64,000 nucleotides of DNA from Exiguobacterium sp. TNDT2. GTDB taxonomy: Bacteria > Bacillota > Bacilli > Exiguobacteriales > Exiguobacteriaceae. A program made the position numbers and the translations under genes. Positions within the stretch are counted from its first letter, which is position 1, and each line of letters opens with the position of its first letter. The notes beneath the pieces were generated by a model that was not told the DNA's origin, did no database searches, and saw nothing but the letters and a program-made list of their open reading frames with translations. The DNA is taken from NCBI RefSeq assembly GCF_003331145.1, contig NZ_QLVE01000024.1:62001-126000 (forward strand), read 5' to 3'. Shown in pieces: positions 1 to 8,575 of this stretch.

Positions 1-94
1 ACTGTTCGGCAATCGGGGAGGTAGGGTTCGCTAGCGTGATGAGGCTGCGCCCGGAATCACGACGTTTGTCTTGTCTTTTTGACAGGTGGAACAT
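1..94 (-). CDS. Partial capsule tyrosine kinase (CpsD/YwqD-like), N-terminus only
   Basis: Only the first 31 codons are in the window; the gene runs off the left edge. It starts at an ATG at 94-92 preceded by AAAGGAG, and overlaps the end of the Wzz-like gene by 38 bases. The readable residues include TLANPTSPIAEQ, which matches the pre-Walker segment of bacterial BY-kinases (YwqD has NPKSPVSEQYR at this place). The family phosphorylates itself on a C-terminal tyrosine cluster and needs the upstream membrane adaptor for activity. Position directly behind the adaptor gene supports the call. No catalytic motif is visible, so the identity rests on this short segment and context. Confidence 0.75.
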   Translation of the reverse strand, partial: MFHLSKRQDKRRDSGRSLITLANPTSPIAEQ

Positions 95-833
95 GTGGAT
101 CGTCTCCTTTCGGCGTGTTGGCAGCCTTCGTTTTTGGTTTGACGACTTTTGGGTTCATATCACGACGTTCAATGACCGGAATCGAACCGATGACCGGCAT
201 GGCCAGAATCAATTCGGCCTCCCGCTCGTTGTGAATCCGTTTATCGAACGTATGGCGGATGAGGGCGAGTACACCTCCGACCATAAACCCGGCAATCAAG
301 CCGATCGCAGTATTCATGAGAATGTTTGGCGCAATCGGGTCGCCCGGTACGACGGCTTCTGATAAGATGCGTACATTGTCGATGTTCATCAACTCTGGAA
401 TCTCGCTAGCGAACACGCGCGTGATGACGTTCGCGATTTCAGCGGCGACGATTGGATCGCCGTACTGAACGACGATGTTGATGACTTGCGATTCCTCTTC
501 ACTTTCGACTAACAGAATCTCACTGATGTCTTGCGGCGCTTCCGCCACTCGCGTTTGCACTTCGTTCAAAATGGCCGGACTGCGCATGATGACACGATAC
601 GTGTTCACAAGAGACAATGAAGACGAAACTTGTGAGCTGTCGACCACATTCGTACCGGCCTCTTCCTTCGGTACAATCAACACTTGTGTCGAGGCTTCAT
701 AGGTGGGTGCGATCACATATTGACTCAAATAATAGGCTGCACCACCGCCTATGAGAGTCATCAACAATAACAGCAGCACATTTTTCTTGAACACCCCGAA
801 TATTTCGGAAAGTAACATCGTTTGACTGTTCAC
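57..833 (-). CDS. Wzz/YwqC-like polysaccharide chain-length and kinase adaptor protein
   Basis: Membrane adaptor of the polysaccharide co-polymerase family, about 258 aa. One transmembrane helix lies near residues 18-38 and a second near 170-190, with an extracytoplasmic domain between them and a short basic cytoplasmic tail, as in YwqC/CapA proteins that activate a separate kinase. An ATG six codons upstream (851) is open, but AAGGAGG lies inside that stretch, 8 bases before a GTG at 833, so the GTG is the better start. It is the last complete gene of the minus-strand polysaccharide cluster and overlaps the kinase gene. Likely role: control of chain length and export of the exopolysaccharide. 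Confidence 0.9.
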   Translation of the reverse strand: MNSQTMLLSEIFGVFKKNVLLLLLMTLIGGGAAYYLSQYVIAPTYEASTQVLIVPKEEAGTNVVDSSQVSSSLSLVNTYRVIMRSPAILNEVQTRVAEAPQDISEILLVESEEESQVINIVVQYGDPIVAAEIANVITRVFASEIPELMNIDNVRILSEAVVPGDPIAPNILMNTAIGLIAGFMVGGVLALIRHTFDKRIHNEREAELILAMPVIGSIPVIERRDMNPKVVKPKTKAANTPKGDDPHVPPVKKTRQTS

Positions 834-923
834 ACGTAAGCCCTCCTTCATTCAAAGTTCCAATTGCGATGACGTTGAGGTCGTTCTATGTCTATACTCC
901 TTACCCGCCGCCATCTGATAACT

Positions 924-948
924 GAAAAGAAATGGTTACCATCTTTTC
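924..948 (-). terminator. Possible terminator after glycosyltransferase gene
   Basis: A hairpin with arms GAAAAGA and TCTTTTC and an inner ATGGT/ACCAT stem follows the glycosyltransferase stop on the minus strand. The T-rich part is within the 3' arm, so it is a weak candidate. Confidence 0.35.
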
Positions 949-956
949 ATGAACTA

Positions 957-2114
957 TCATGTCGGCTTATCTTGCACAAATTGGGCATAGATGCGCCGCA
1001 TCTCCGATTTGGAACGGTCGACGTCAAACGCCTTGACGGACTCGCTGTTATGGAGCCCCATCTGGTGGGATAAATCGAAATCGAGTTGCATCGTCCGGAT
1101 GGCCCGAGCAAATCCGGCCACGTCTTCCGGCGAACACTTATAACCAGTCACCCCGTCGATCGAATAGTCGTTGATGCCGTGGACGTTTGACGTGATGAGC
1201 GGGAGCCCGGCGGCCATCGCCTCGAGCGCGGCCATGCCGAGCCCTTCCCGCTTCGATGGGAAGACGAAACAGTCGGATGCCTTCATCACTTCGATGACGT
1301 CGTCCCGGAAGCCGAGCAAGGTGACTTGCCGTTTGAGCCCGAGCTCACGGATGAGCCGCTCGAGATTTCCCTTGTTGTCACCTGTCCCCGCGATCCAATA
1401 ACGGAGCGTCGGTTCGTGGAGCGAAGCGATGGCGCGGAGAATCGTCTCGTGATTCTTGTTCTCGTTCAACTCCCCGACCGACAGCAAGACGAAATCGGTA
1501 TCATTGTCGATGCCGAGGCCACGACGTTTCAGTGGCCGGTCGATCGTGACCGCCTCGATTTTCTTCGTATCGACACCGATGCCGGGGATGCGGAACGTGT
1601 GCGACGTCTTGAACGTCTGCGCCCGCGAGAAGTCCTCCTCGTTGATGGTGACAATCGTGTCCGTCAGACGGGCGAGTGTGCGCTCGACCGGATAATAGAG
1701 CATCCAGTTGAGTGACGGGCTGCCTTTGAAGAAATGGAAGCCATGCGCCGTATACATGCACGGCGTGTGCGTCTGACGAGCGACGAGCCGGCCGACGACC
1801 CCGCCGATCGGCGAGTGGCAGTGGATGAAGTGATAGTGGTTCGCCGTCATGACGGCCTTCAACTGTTGATAGGCCCGGACGTGTCCGTTCATCTTCTTGA
1901 TGTCGCGCTCGAAATCGATTTGATACAACGTGACGCCGTTCGCCGTCAAATCTTGTTTGATGCGGGCGATTTTCTCAGGCGAATACATGCTGCCCCACTC
2001 GAAGTTCGTGGCGACGTCAACTTGATACCCCATCTCTTGCAGCATCCGGATGTTGTCGCGATTGAAGCTCTCGATCATCGAGACGACCGAGGCGACCATG
2101 AGCACTCGTTTCAT
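957..2114 (-). CDS. Family 4 glycosyltransferase (EpsD-like)
   Basis: A GT-B fold glycosyltransferase of about 385 aa that would add a sugar to the lipid-linked exopolysaccharide repeat at the inner membrane face. The N-terminus KRVLMVASV followed by SMIESF resembles B. subtilis EpsD. The C-terminal donor-binding half has FPSKREGLGMAALEAMAAG, the GT4 E-x7-E signature. The frame is open to 2159, overlapping the upstream gene, but GAGGAGGAGAG stands just before the ATG at 2114, so I choose that start. It lies 13 bases after the upstream family 2 transferase, so the two are cotranscribed. The sugar specificity cannot be read from sequence. Confidence 0.88.
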   Translation of the reverse strand: MKRVLMVASVVSMIESFNRDNIRMLQEMGYQVDVATNFEWGSMYSPEKIARIKQDLTANGVTLYQIDFERDIKKMNGHVRAYQQLKAVMTANHYHFIHCHSPIGGVVGRLVARQTHTPCMYTAHGFHFFKGSPSLNWMLYYPVERTLARLTDTIVTINEEDFSRAQTFKTSHTFRIPGIGVDTKKIEAVTIDRPLKRRGLGIDNDTDFVLLSVGELNENKNHETILRAIASLHEPTLRYWIAGTGDNKGNLERLIRELGLKRQVTLLGFRDDVIEVMKASDCFVFPSKREGLGMAALEAMAAGLPLITSNVHGINDYSIDGVTGYKCSPEDVAGFARAIRTMQLDFDLSHQMGLHNSESVKAFDVDRSKSEMRRIYAQFVQDKPT

Positions 2115-2127
2115 CACTCTCTCCTCC

Positions 2128-3180
2128 TCACACACGTTTTCGAAGATAATCGACCCCACGCAACATCAAGACGAGCGGCACGGCCTGTTCGTGTTTGCAG
2201 AGCTGGAAGAACGTCCGCCATTTCATGTCGAAATGACGCATGTCCATCTGCGAGTAGGCGCGTTTATACTCTTCTTGCCGGAGCACTCGTTTCAGCGACT
2301 CGGCCTGGGCAAAGAGGGACTTCGGTGCCGCGAGCTCGTTCAAGCCGATGCCGATCATACTGAGGGCGATTCGATTATAGAGGGCGTGATTGTACTCCTC
2401 TCCGAGCTGGTGCGTCTCGATATAGCGCATCAAAATATGAAAGAATTGCAGGCGTGAGGCAATAAGATTGTCGTTATATACACTCGTCTCCGATTTGGCA
2501 TTTGTTTTTCGATAATGGTAGACGGGATAGTCGATATAAATGAAGCGTTGACAATGCTCGAGCGCTTGGATTTGAAAATACAAGTCGATGAACGTGCCGT
2601 ATGGACCGCCAAACGATAGATGTTTGATGAGGTCACGATGATAGAGCGTGATACAGTTCGAATTGAGCGCATCTACCGTCTCCGGACGGGCCAGCTCCTC
2701 CTCGACTAGCCCGAACAGCCGGCGATGGACATACCGTCTCGTTTCTTCCGCGTCATACGACAAATAATCCGCTTCAAAGATTCGTTTCGGGAGGGAACGG
2801 TCGTCGTATTCCCGGACGTACGTCCCCATGACGGCGTCGGCGCGCTCAGCCTCTGCGTGTTCGACCAATAAGCGAATCGCATCTAAATCAAGCCAGTCAT
2901 CGCTGTCGATGAACATGATATACTCGCCCGATGCCAAGTGGAGGCCACGATTCCGGCAAGACGAGCATCCCCGGTTCGTCTGGCTGATGACACGAACCCG
3001 TGGATCTTTGTCATAGGACAACGCAATATCGAGACTGTGATCCGTACTGCCGTCATCGATGCAGATGATATCGAGATGAGGATACGTCTGGTGGACGAGA
3101 CTGTCGAGACACTGTCTCAAGTAGACGCTTGTGTTATAGACGGGTATGACCAGACTGACGAGCGGGGTGAGGCTTGGCAT
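2128..3180 (-). CDS. Family 2 glycosyltransferase
   Basis: A GT-A fold glycosyltransferase of about 350 aa. The N-terminal nucleotide-binding domain shows SLVIPVYNTSVYLRQCLDSL, then IDDGSTD, then MFIDSDDWL with the metal-binding DxD-type motif. The C-terminal 200 residues are the variable acceptor region. A GTG at 3189 directly abuts AAGGAG, too close to be used, so the ATG at 3180, 8 bases from AAGGAG, is the likely start. It heads a two-gene unit with the family 4 transferase downstream. Role: assembly of the exopolysaccharide repeat unit; substrates unknown. Confidence 0.88.
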   Translation of the reverse strand: MPSLTPLVSLVIPVYNTSVYLRQCLDSLVHQTYPHLDIICIDDGSTDHSLDIALSYDKDPRVRVISQTNRGCSSCRNRGLHLASGEYIMFIDSDDWLDLDAIRLLVEHAEAERADAVMGTYVREYDDRSLPKRIFEADYLSYDAEETRRYVHRRLFGLVEEELARPETVDALNSNCITLYHRDLIKHLSFGGPYGTFIDLYFQIQALEHCQRFIYIDYPVYHYRKTNAKSETSVYNDNLIASRLQFFHILMRYIETHQLGEEYNHALYNRIALSMIGIGLNELAAPKSLFAQAESLKRVLRQEEYKRAYSQMDMRHFDMKWRTFFQLCKHEQAVPLVLMLRGVDYLRKRV

Positions 3181-3310
3181 GTGGGTCACTCCTTCTTAAG
3201 TTGTCGTTTCGTGATGGGAGGATGCTATCCTCGTTGTTCCCGTAAGCCGTTTCCGGTAACTCACAAATGGGATGAGCCGTTAATAATCTTTTCGTGAAGT
3301 ATAAAAAACG

Positions 3311-3341
3311 GAAAAAACCGATTGCAGCGTCGCAATCGGTT
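3311..3341 (-). terminator. Rho-independent terminator
   Basis: A perfect 10-base stem (AACCGATTGC / GCAATCGGTT) with a 6-base loop is followed on the minus strand by TTTTTTCCGTTTTTT. It ends the transcript of the family 4 transferase at 3359-4624. Confidence 0.9.
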
Positions 3342-3358
3342 CGTCTTTCGACTTAGAA

Positions 3359-4624
3359 TTATGGAGTGAACATGTCATGATAAATCTGCAACAGGCGCTT
3401 CAGGTTCACTTCTTGGTCGTGGGTGACTTTGGCCCGTCGCTGTGCGGCCATGGATAACTGTTTCGCTAACGCATCATCCTCGAAAAGCTTACAGACATAA
3501 TAGGCCAGCATGTAAGGGGCATCATGTTGGTACAAGAACCCTTCTTTTTTATCGGCCAGCATGTCACTCGTCCCGCCTACATAAGACGCGACGGACGGCA
3601 CCCCGAGTAGCATCGCCTCCGCCAATGAATTCGGACTGTTTTCGATGGTGGACGGACAGACAAATACATGAGACTCGAGATAACGTTGGCACATCGCTTG
3701 CTCGTCCAACGTTCCGGTGAATGAAATATGTTCACTTAAATTATACTGGTCAATCAGCGATTGAATATAATTGCCATAATGTGTGGCGAACAGCTTATTC
3801 TTCCACCCGGATCGATCCGTCAAATCGCTCCCGCCGACGTAGAGACGTGCATGCGGATACTTTTGTAAAATTAACGGCATCGCTTCCAACATGAAATGCA
3901 ACCCTTTGATGGAATATTGGCCTTGGCTCAAGAAAATCGAATGGGTCTCACATCTCTCCCGCTCCCACGTCCCGTGGTAAAACGATTCCCGTAACGTCTC
4001 ATTGCAATGAAAGTACGTGGCTTTCTCATTGATTTGGGAGACGCATGCCCGGTCCCAAGTCGTCCTGCCGATGACGTAGTCCGTTTTTCGGATGGCCTCC
4101 CGCTCGGCCTCCCCGCGCACTTGGAACGTATTACGCAATCCACTCACATGGTCGTGACGAACCCAGTTGCGAAACGTCTTGTTGTGGATGGCGTCATGTG
4201 GCAATCCGGCAAACGTATGTTTCTCGATGACCGAGACAAGTCCTTGAATCGAAATCACAGTCTTCACGCCATGTTTACGGCATGCGTTGACCATCGCCAA
4301 CGTGTGCGGCATCTCGGTCCCGAAAATGTGGACGAGGTCTGGTGACACTTCCTTGAGGATCGCCGCGAATCGTCGATGGTCTTGAATGACGGGGTCAGTC
4401 ACTTTTTTAATGGGCGCGAACGGAAAGTATGTGATTTTCTCGCCGTCTAACCTTATCCTGCGTTTCGCTTGTTTACTTGGAAATGCGACCGACAGTTCGA
4501 CGTCATCACGATCCGATAAATATTTCGAGGTGTTGACGAGCCAACCGCCATACGGGGTCGAGGATTCATTTAATAGATGACTCGCCTCGGGCAACGGGAT
4601 ATTGATCAACCATAACACCTTCAT
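3359..4624 (-). CDS. Family 4 glycosyltransferase
   Basis: A 421-aa GT-B fold transferase. The N-terminal half has KVLWLINIPLPEAS and the GGW loop typical of family 4 enzymes; the C-terminal half has FVCPSTIENSPNSLAEAMLLG, carrying the E-x7-E donor-binding signature, followed by GVPSVASYVGG. A weak GGTGA lies about 9 bases before the ATG. It is followed by a strong terminator, so it is a separate unit from the two downstream transferases. It probably builds the same surface polysaccharide. The donor and acceptor cannot be inferred. Confidence 0.85.
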   Translation of the reverse strand: MKVLWLINIPLPEASHLLNESSTPYGGWLVNTSKYLSDRDDVELSVAFPSKQAKRRIRLDGEKITYFPFAPIKKVTDPVIQDHRRFAAILKEVSPDLVHIFGTEMPHTLAMVNACRKHGVKTVISIQGLVSVIEKHTFAGLPHDAIHNKTFRNWVRHDHVSGLRNTFQVRGEAEREAIRKTDYVIGRTTWDRACVSQINEKATYFHCNETLRESFYHGTWERERCETHSIFLSQGQYSIKGLHFMLEAMPLILQKYPHARLYVGGSDLTDRSGWKNKLFATHYGNYIQSLIDQYNLSEHISFTGTLDEQAMCQRYLESHVFVCPSTIENSPNSLAEAMLLGVPSVASYVGGTSDMLADKKEGFLYQHDAPYMLAYYVCKLFEDDALAKQLSMAAQRRAKVTHDQEVNLKRLLQIYHDMFTP

Positions 4625-4701
4625 CCATGTCTCACCATCCGTCTCTATACGTTATCGTCCTCTCGTTCCCTTATTCGTTTTTCGTCCCTGCACTTCCTTT
4701 G

Positions 4702-5610
4702 TCAGCGGTTCACTTGTTCGATTTTCAAATGATTCATCATGTTTTCAAATAAACGCGCATTCACCCGGTCTGACACGTAAGAGTTATGCGGCGTGAGCGT
4801 CACCCATTCGAAATTGTAGAGCGCGTGATCGGACGGCAGCGGCTCGGTCTCGAAGACGTCCAAGGCGACCCCGAAAAACTTGCCCTCCTCGAGCGCCGCG
4901 ATGAGCGCCTCCTCGTCAATAATCGACCCGCGCGCGACGTTCAATAGGACGGCATCTTCTTTCATCGCCGCGATCGCGCCTTCGTCAATGACGTGATACG
5001 TGTCGTCAGTGAGCGGCAAGGCGATGACGACGACGTCGCTCACGGCCAAGACGTCGTGCAATTCATCCATCAAGACGTAGCGGTCGACGAACGGGACCTG
5101 TTTCTCGCGATGGCCGACGCCGATGACCGTCATGTCAAACGCCCGGAGCCGGGTCGCGACCGCCTCGCCGACATGCCCGAGCCCGAGTAGCGCCACGGTC
5201 TTCCCAGTCAATTCACGCAATCGGCGCTCCTTCTCCCAATGCCGGTTCGCCTGCTTCTCCCGAAACGCCGCCCCGTGTTTCATAAAGTCGAGCAGTTGCC
5301 AGATGACCCATTCCGCCATCGGTACGGCATACGTGTCACCGGCATTATAAACGCGGATGTCTCGTGCCTCGAGCTCATCGAGCGGCAGACGGTCGAGTCC
5401 GGCACTGATCGCTTGGACGAACCGTAGCCGTTTAAAATCGTCGACATGGCAATATTGGAACACGTTGTTGCAAATCAAACCCTCGACTTCGGAGACGTCA
5501 ATCTCCGTCACGTCTGCTTCTTCGCGGAGCGTCGTCACCGTATAGCCGAGCTGTTCAAGTTTTGCGAGTTGTTCAGGAGTCAAACGCACTCCTGTCGACA
5601 GCAAATTCAA
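4702..5610 (-). CDS. D-isomer-specific 2-hydroxyacid dehydrogenase
   Basis: NAD(P)-dependent 2-hydroxyacid dehydrogenase, about 302 aa. The Rossmann motif GLGHVG is near residue 145. NVARGSIID carries the catalytic Arg, ALDVFETEPLP the Glu, and LTPHNSY the catalytic His. The frame is open to 5694, but AGGGG followed 8 bases later by a TTG that overlaps the upstream stop (TTGA) marks the start at 5610. That overlap couples it to the aldolase gene. The pair could make and reduce a short 2-oxo acid, possibly a lactyl-type substituent for the polysaccharide. That pathway idea is inference; the enzyme class is secure. Confidence 0.88.
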   Translation of the reverse strand: MNLLSTGVRLTPEQLAKLEQLGYTVTTLREEADVTEIDVSEVEGLICNNVFQYCHVDDFKRLRFVQAISAGLDRLPLDELEARDIRVYNAGDTYAVPMAEWVIWQLLDFMKHGAAFREKQANRHWEKERRLRELTGKTVALLGLGHVGEAVATRLRAFDMTVIGVGHREKQVPFVDRYVLMDELHDVLAVSDVVVIALPLTDDTYHVIDEGAIAAMKEDAVLLNVARGSIIDEEALIAALEEGKFFGVALDVFETEPLPSDHALYNFEWVTLTPHNSYVSDRVNARLFENMMNHLKIEQVNR

Positions 5611-6452
5611 GATAAAATCCCCTTCCGGTTCTGGATTTCCGTCGTGATGGCGTGCACAGTCGAGACGAGGCTCAACCGGTTCAATTCCAACCACTCCGGT
5701 GTCGTGTGTTCGAGCTGTTGCTCGTACACTCTAATTTTCCATACCCCTTCTTGGAACATTTGTGCCTGTTTTGGGTCAAATTTTCCGATTGAGCCGATAT
5801 TACAGAAACTGCGCGACAAGATGGCGAGCGACGAGCCGAGCCGGACATGCTCCCCGAGCACTTTCTCGGAAGGGAGCTTCCCTTCCCCGATGCGGGCGAT
5901 GCCGCCAAATCCGTACGGAATGCCCGTCGACCGTATGTGACGCGTGACCGTCTCGACCGTTCCGTCGGCGAGCGGCTCGAACAAAAAATGTTGCCCGTAA
6001 CTCAAATGAAGGTCATTCAATCCGATGTGGATGTAGTCGATGCCCGGTAATTTGAGCACGTCCGGCATGCAGGTGACGGCTTCTTTCGTCTCACATAACA
6101 GACAGACTTTCGCCCGCTTGTCGACGAGTTCGATGAACGTCATGACTTCCTCGACCGTCTTGTAGTACGGCAACATGACGACGTCGGCCCCGCGATTGAT
6201 GACCTCATTGATCTCAAAGCGTGACCCTTGGAAAATCGGATTGACGCGGACGAGCAGCTCGGCATGCTTCAAGACGGCACGCAACCGGCTCACATCGCGC
6301 ATCGCATGCCGCGAGATGACCGTATCGAGATGACCTTGGCGTTCTTCCTTCCCGTTCAATTCCAAGTCGACAAACACCCAGTCGACCCCGTTCTGTTCCG
6401 CGAGCAAGGCGATCTCGGGTTGATTAGTGATATACATCAGCTTCAAAGGCAT
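5607..6452 (-). CDS. HpcH/HpaI-type aldolase/citrate lyase family protein
   Basis: A TIM-barrel class II (metal-dependent) pyruvate aldolase-type protein, about 281 aa. Visible family landmarks are GVDWVFVDLE at the first strands, LVRVNP, GADVVMLPYYKT and CLLCETKEAV, the last with the metal-binding Glu region, then IHIGLNDL. GGGAGGAG lies 8 bases before the ATG at 6452. The stop overlaps the TTG start of the hydroxyacid dehydrogenase. The family cleaves or forms 4-hydroxy-2-oxo acids from pyruvate and an aldehyde. Placed in a polysaccharide cluster it may supply an unusual acid substituent, but the substrate is not readable. Confidence 0.85.
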   Translation of the reverse strand: MPLKLMYITNQPEIALLAEQNGVDWVFVDLELNGKEERQGHLDTVISRHAMRDVSRLRAVLKHAELLVRVNPIFQGSRFEINEVINRGADVVMLPYYKTVEEVMTFIELVDKRAKVCLLCETKEAVTCMPDVLKLPGIDYIHIGLNDLHLSYGQHFLFEPLADGTVETVTRHIRSTGIPYGFGGIARIGEGKLPSEKVLGEHVRLGSSLAILSRSFCNIGSIGKFDPKQAQMFQEGVWKIRVYEQQLEHTTPEWLELNRLSLVSTVHAITTEIQNRKGILS

Positions 6453-6735
6453 GGCGAGCACTCCTCCCATCGATTAGACTACGTTAGGAAGATAGCCCGT
6501 CCGAAAAACAACAAAACGGAAAACTTGAGAATGCTTTTGCAATCCAAATCGCGCTGTCTCGAATTTCTGAAAAGACTCCAATATATGAAGCGACACGTTA
6601 CACTTTCAAATATGCTTTGATCTCAAACTATGTTCGCTACTTCCTTTTCGTTTTGTTTGAAATAGAGAGAATCGGCAATAACATACGTACAGAATCATAT
6701 TTTCGACAGTTTTCGGCAAAAAGGGGTGATCAATC
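6453..6735. other. Divergent intergenic control region
   Basis: This 283-base AT-rich gap separates the minus-strand aldolase operon from the plus-strand acyltransferase. It should hold both promoters. I see no clear operator or RNA structure. Confidence 0.5.
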
Positions 6736-7383
6736 GTGGAGTGGATTGTCATATTTGGTGCAGGCGGTCACGCGCAAGTGTTGATTGATATTCTCGAGTT
6801 GATGGGCATCTATCGGATCGCTGGAATTTACGATGATAGTCCGGCCCTCTTCGGGAAGTTCATTGCAGGCTATCCGATTTTAGGTTTCGCCGATTCAAAA
6901 ATGCTTGTCAAAAAAGGGATCGTTGGCATCGGTGACAATGTACAACGAGAACAGATCGCTGAAAAAGTGAGACACTATAATCCAGACTTCGAGTTCGTCA
7001 ACGCCATCCATCCGAGCGCCATCATCGGCAAGAACGTGAAACTCGGTGAAGGAACGGCTGTCGTGGCCGGAAGCGTCATCAATCCGAACGCCGTCATTGG
7101 TCCGCACAGCATCATCAACACGATGGCATCGGTCGATCACGATTGTGTGCTCGAACCGTTCGCCTCAATCGCCCCGGGTGCCCATCTCGGCGGCAACGTC
7201 CATGTCGGCACCCGCTCGTTCATCGGCATGAGTGCGACGGTCATCCATAACGTCCATATCGGTCACGACACGGTCATCGGAGCCGGCGCCACGGTCGTGA
7301 GGGACATCCCGAACCACGTCGTCGCTTACGGTTCACCGGCCAAACCGATTCGGGGACGGGTCATGAACGAGAGATACTTGTGA
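6736..7383 (+). CDS. NeuD/PglD-like sugar O- or N-acyltransferase
   Basis: A 215-aa acyltransferase of the NeuD/PglD type. The N-terminal 80 residues form a small Rossmann-like substrate domain (IFGAGGHAQVLIDIL). From about residue 90 it is a left-handed beta helix of hexapeptide repeats (IGKNVKLGEGTAV, VIGPHS, SIAPGAHLGGNVHVG) ending in GAGATVVRDIPNH. The His in VDHDC is the expected catalytic base. GTG start, with AAGGGGTGA 5 bases before it. Such enzymes acetylate a UDP-amino sugar or a sialic-type sugar for surface glycans, which fits the adjacent cluster. A strong hairpin follows. Confidence 0.88.
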   Translation: MEWIVIFGAGGHAQVLIDILELMGIYRIAGIYDDSPALFGKFIAGYPILGFADSKMLVKKGIVGIGDNVQREQIAEKVRHYNPDFEFVNAIHPSAIIGKNVKLGEGTAVVAGSVINPNAVIGPHSIINTMASVDHDCVLEPFASIAPGAHLGGNVHVGTRSFIGMSATVIHNVHIGHDTVIGAGATVVRDIPNHVVAYGSPAKPIRGRVMNERYL

Positions 7384-7387
7384 ACAC

Positions 7388-7425
7388 AAAAACGAGGTCT
7401 CCCCGCGCTGGGTGACCTCGTTTTT
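7388..7425. terminator. Bidirectional terminator
   Basis: A 12-base stem (AAAAACGAGGTC / GACCTCGTTTTT) between convergent genes. The plus strand ends in T6 and the minus strand in a run of T, so it serves the acyltransferase and the membrane protein gene. Confidence 0.9.
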
Positions 7426-7881
7426 TCATTTCAGCTCGCGATGCAGCTCGCGGTCGGTGATATAATCCGGCTCGAGTTTCAAGATGATTCGCTCGAAATA
7501 ACGATGGAGCAAGTACATCCCGCCAAGGAAAACGGCAATCATCAAGAAGATCGATGGGCCAGGCGAACCGAAATCGTACCAACCGAGAAGCAAGTAAAAA
7601 ATAACCAACCCGATTAGCGTCAACCAGAATGGCAACCGGACGAGCCGTTGATACGTCGCATTGTCGTTGAACGAAGCCCGAATCGTCCCGAGACGCCATT
7701 CCCGGACGAGGAGCGGCACGATGCCGAGAAATCCGAGTCCGAACAAGAGGTAGTCAGATTGGTCGACCGCCTGGATGAGCGTCCCGGTGATCAAGAAGGA
7801 AGCGATGGCGAGCAGAATGGCCCAACGTTGACTTCGTTTCGCATAGTCAACGAGGCGGCGGATGTGTTGTTCACGTTTCAT
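7426..7881 (-). CDS. Four-helix membrane protein of unknown function
   Basis: 151 aa with a basic N-terminus (KREQHIRRLVDYAKRSQR) and four hydrophobic segments, near residues 20-38, 44-59, 83-101 and 107-125, followed by a charged tail. AAAGGAG is 8 bases before the ATG. It has no neighbour in the same unit and ends in the shared terminator. I do not recognise the family. Base composition is like the core genome, so it probably marks the edge of the accessory segment that follows. Confidence 0.75.
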   Translation of the reverse strand: MKREQHIRRLVDYAKRSQRWAILLAIASFLITGTLIQAVDQSDYLLFGLGFLGIVPLLVREWRLGTIRASFNDNATYQRLVRLPFWLTLIGLVIFYLLLGWYDFGSPGPSIFLMIAVFLGGMYLLHRYFERIILKLEPDYITDRELHRELK

Positions 7882-8122
7882 GGTCAGAACTCCTTTAATT
7901 GGTGTTAATGCACATACGAGTCCTCTTCTACATTGGTTTCAATTCAAGAATGATGTTTATCTCTATTGGCATGGGACGCGACCCAATTCATAGACAAGCA
8001 CTTCAAGGCGCTTCGTCTATCAATTTCCTGAGCCTTTTCCCGAACGATGAAGTGGCGATGCTTGAAATGTCTGTAGAGACATAAGTGAAGTAGCTCCGAC
8101 CGAATTGGCTGGAACTCTTTTG
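7882..8122. other. Intergenic region with no assigned gene
   Basis: 241 bases between the membrane protein and the MazF-like gene. A 61-codon frame at 7899-8084 on the plus strand has no ribosome site and no family I know. I see nothing else convincing. Confidence 0.4.
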
Positions 8123-8491
8123 TTATCCTATATAAGTAATCGCGTCTATAATTGCTTTACATTCTTCAATCAATTCACGGTCGGCTTCGTCAGTCAATTT
8201 AACCTTTCTAGCTAACGGATCGATGGCTTTTATCTTCTCGCACAATACATACCCGGTAGTTCGATTGCTTGCATCGGCAGTCTTGTTATTTTTTGTGCGT
8301 CCGTTCACTGGTACATGAGTCGGAAAACCTTTATCTGTATTCGTGATTGGCAAAATCCAAATTAAGTCTGTCTGTTTATGTACAGTTTCTTCTGAAACAA
8401 CTAAAGCAGGACGATAACCTTGTTGCTCGTGGCCTTTTGATGGTGACATATCAACTTTTATAATATCACCAACTTTATAAAACTTTGTCAT
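8123..8491 (-). CDS. MazF/PemK-type endoribonuclease toxin
   Basis: About 122 aa with the MazF/PemK barrel. The signature opening is VGDIIKVDMSPSKGHEQQGYR, then PALVVSEE, and ILPITNT. The Arg of the GYRPALV segment and the Ser/Thr of PITNT correspond to the catalytic surface that cuts single-stranded mRNA. The ATG at 8491 is 6 bases after GGGGGA; an ATG two codons upstream abuts that site. The antitoxin-like gene lies 84 bases upstream in the same direction. The gene is AT-rich compared with its surroundings, suggesting transfer. Confidence 0.88.
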   Translation of the reverse strand: MTKFYKVGDIIKVDMSPSKGHEQQGYRPALVVSEETVHKQTDLIWILPITNTDKGFPTHVPVNGRTKNNKTADASNRTTGYVLCEKIKAIDPLARKVKLTDEADRELIEECKAIIDAITYIG

Positions 8492-8575
8492 CCTCATTCC
8501 CCCAATCAAAAATTACCTGTACTTTTCCGATAAGGATTAAGTACAGGCTAGTAGATGTTATGTCGCTTCACTTGC

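Noticed and set aside
1734-2363. 209-codon plus-strand frame opposite two glycosyltransferases
   Set aside because: It is antisense to clear GT4 and GT2 genes, Arg/Asp-rich and without a ribosome site; a shadow of GC-rich codons.
6640-6735. Sigma-B type promoter before the acyltransferase (GTTTGA with GGCAAT)
   Set aside because: The -10 match to GGGTAT is poor, so I do not call it.
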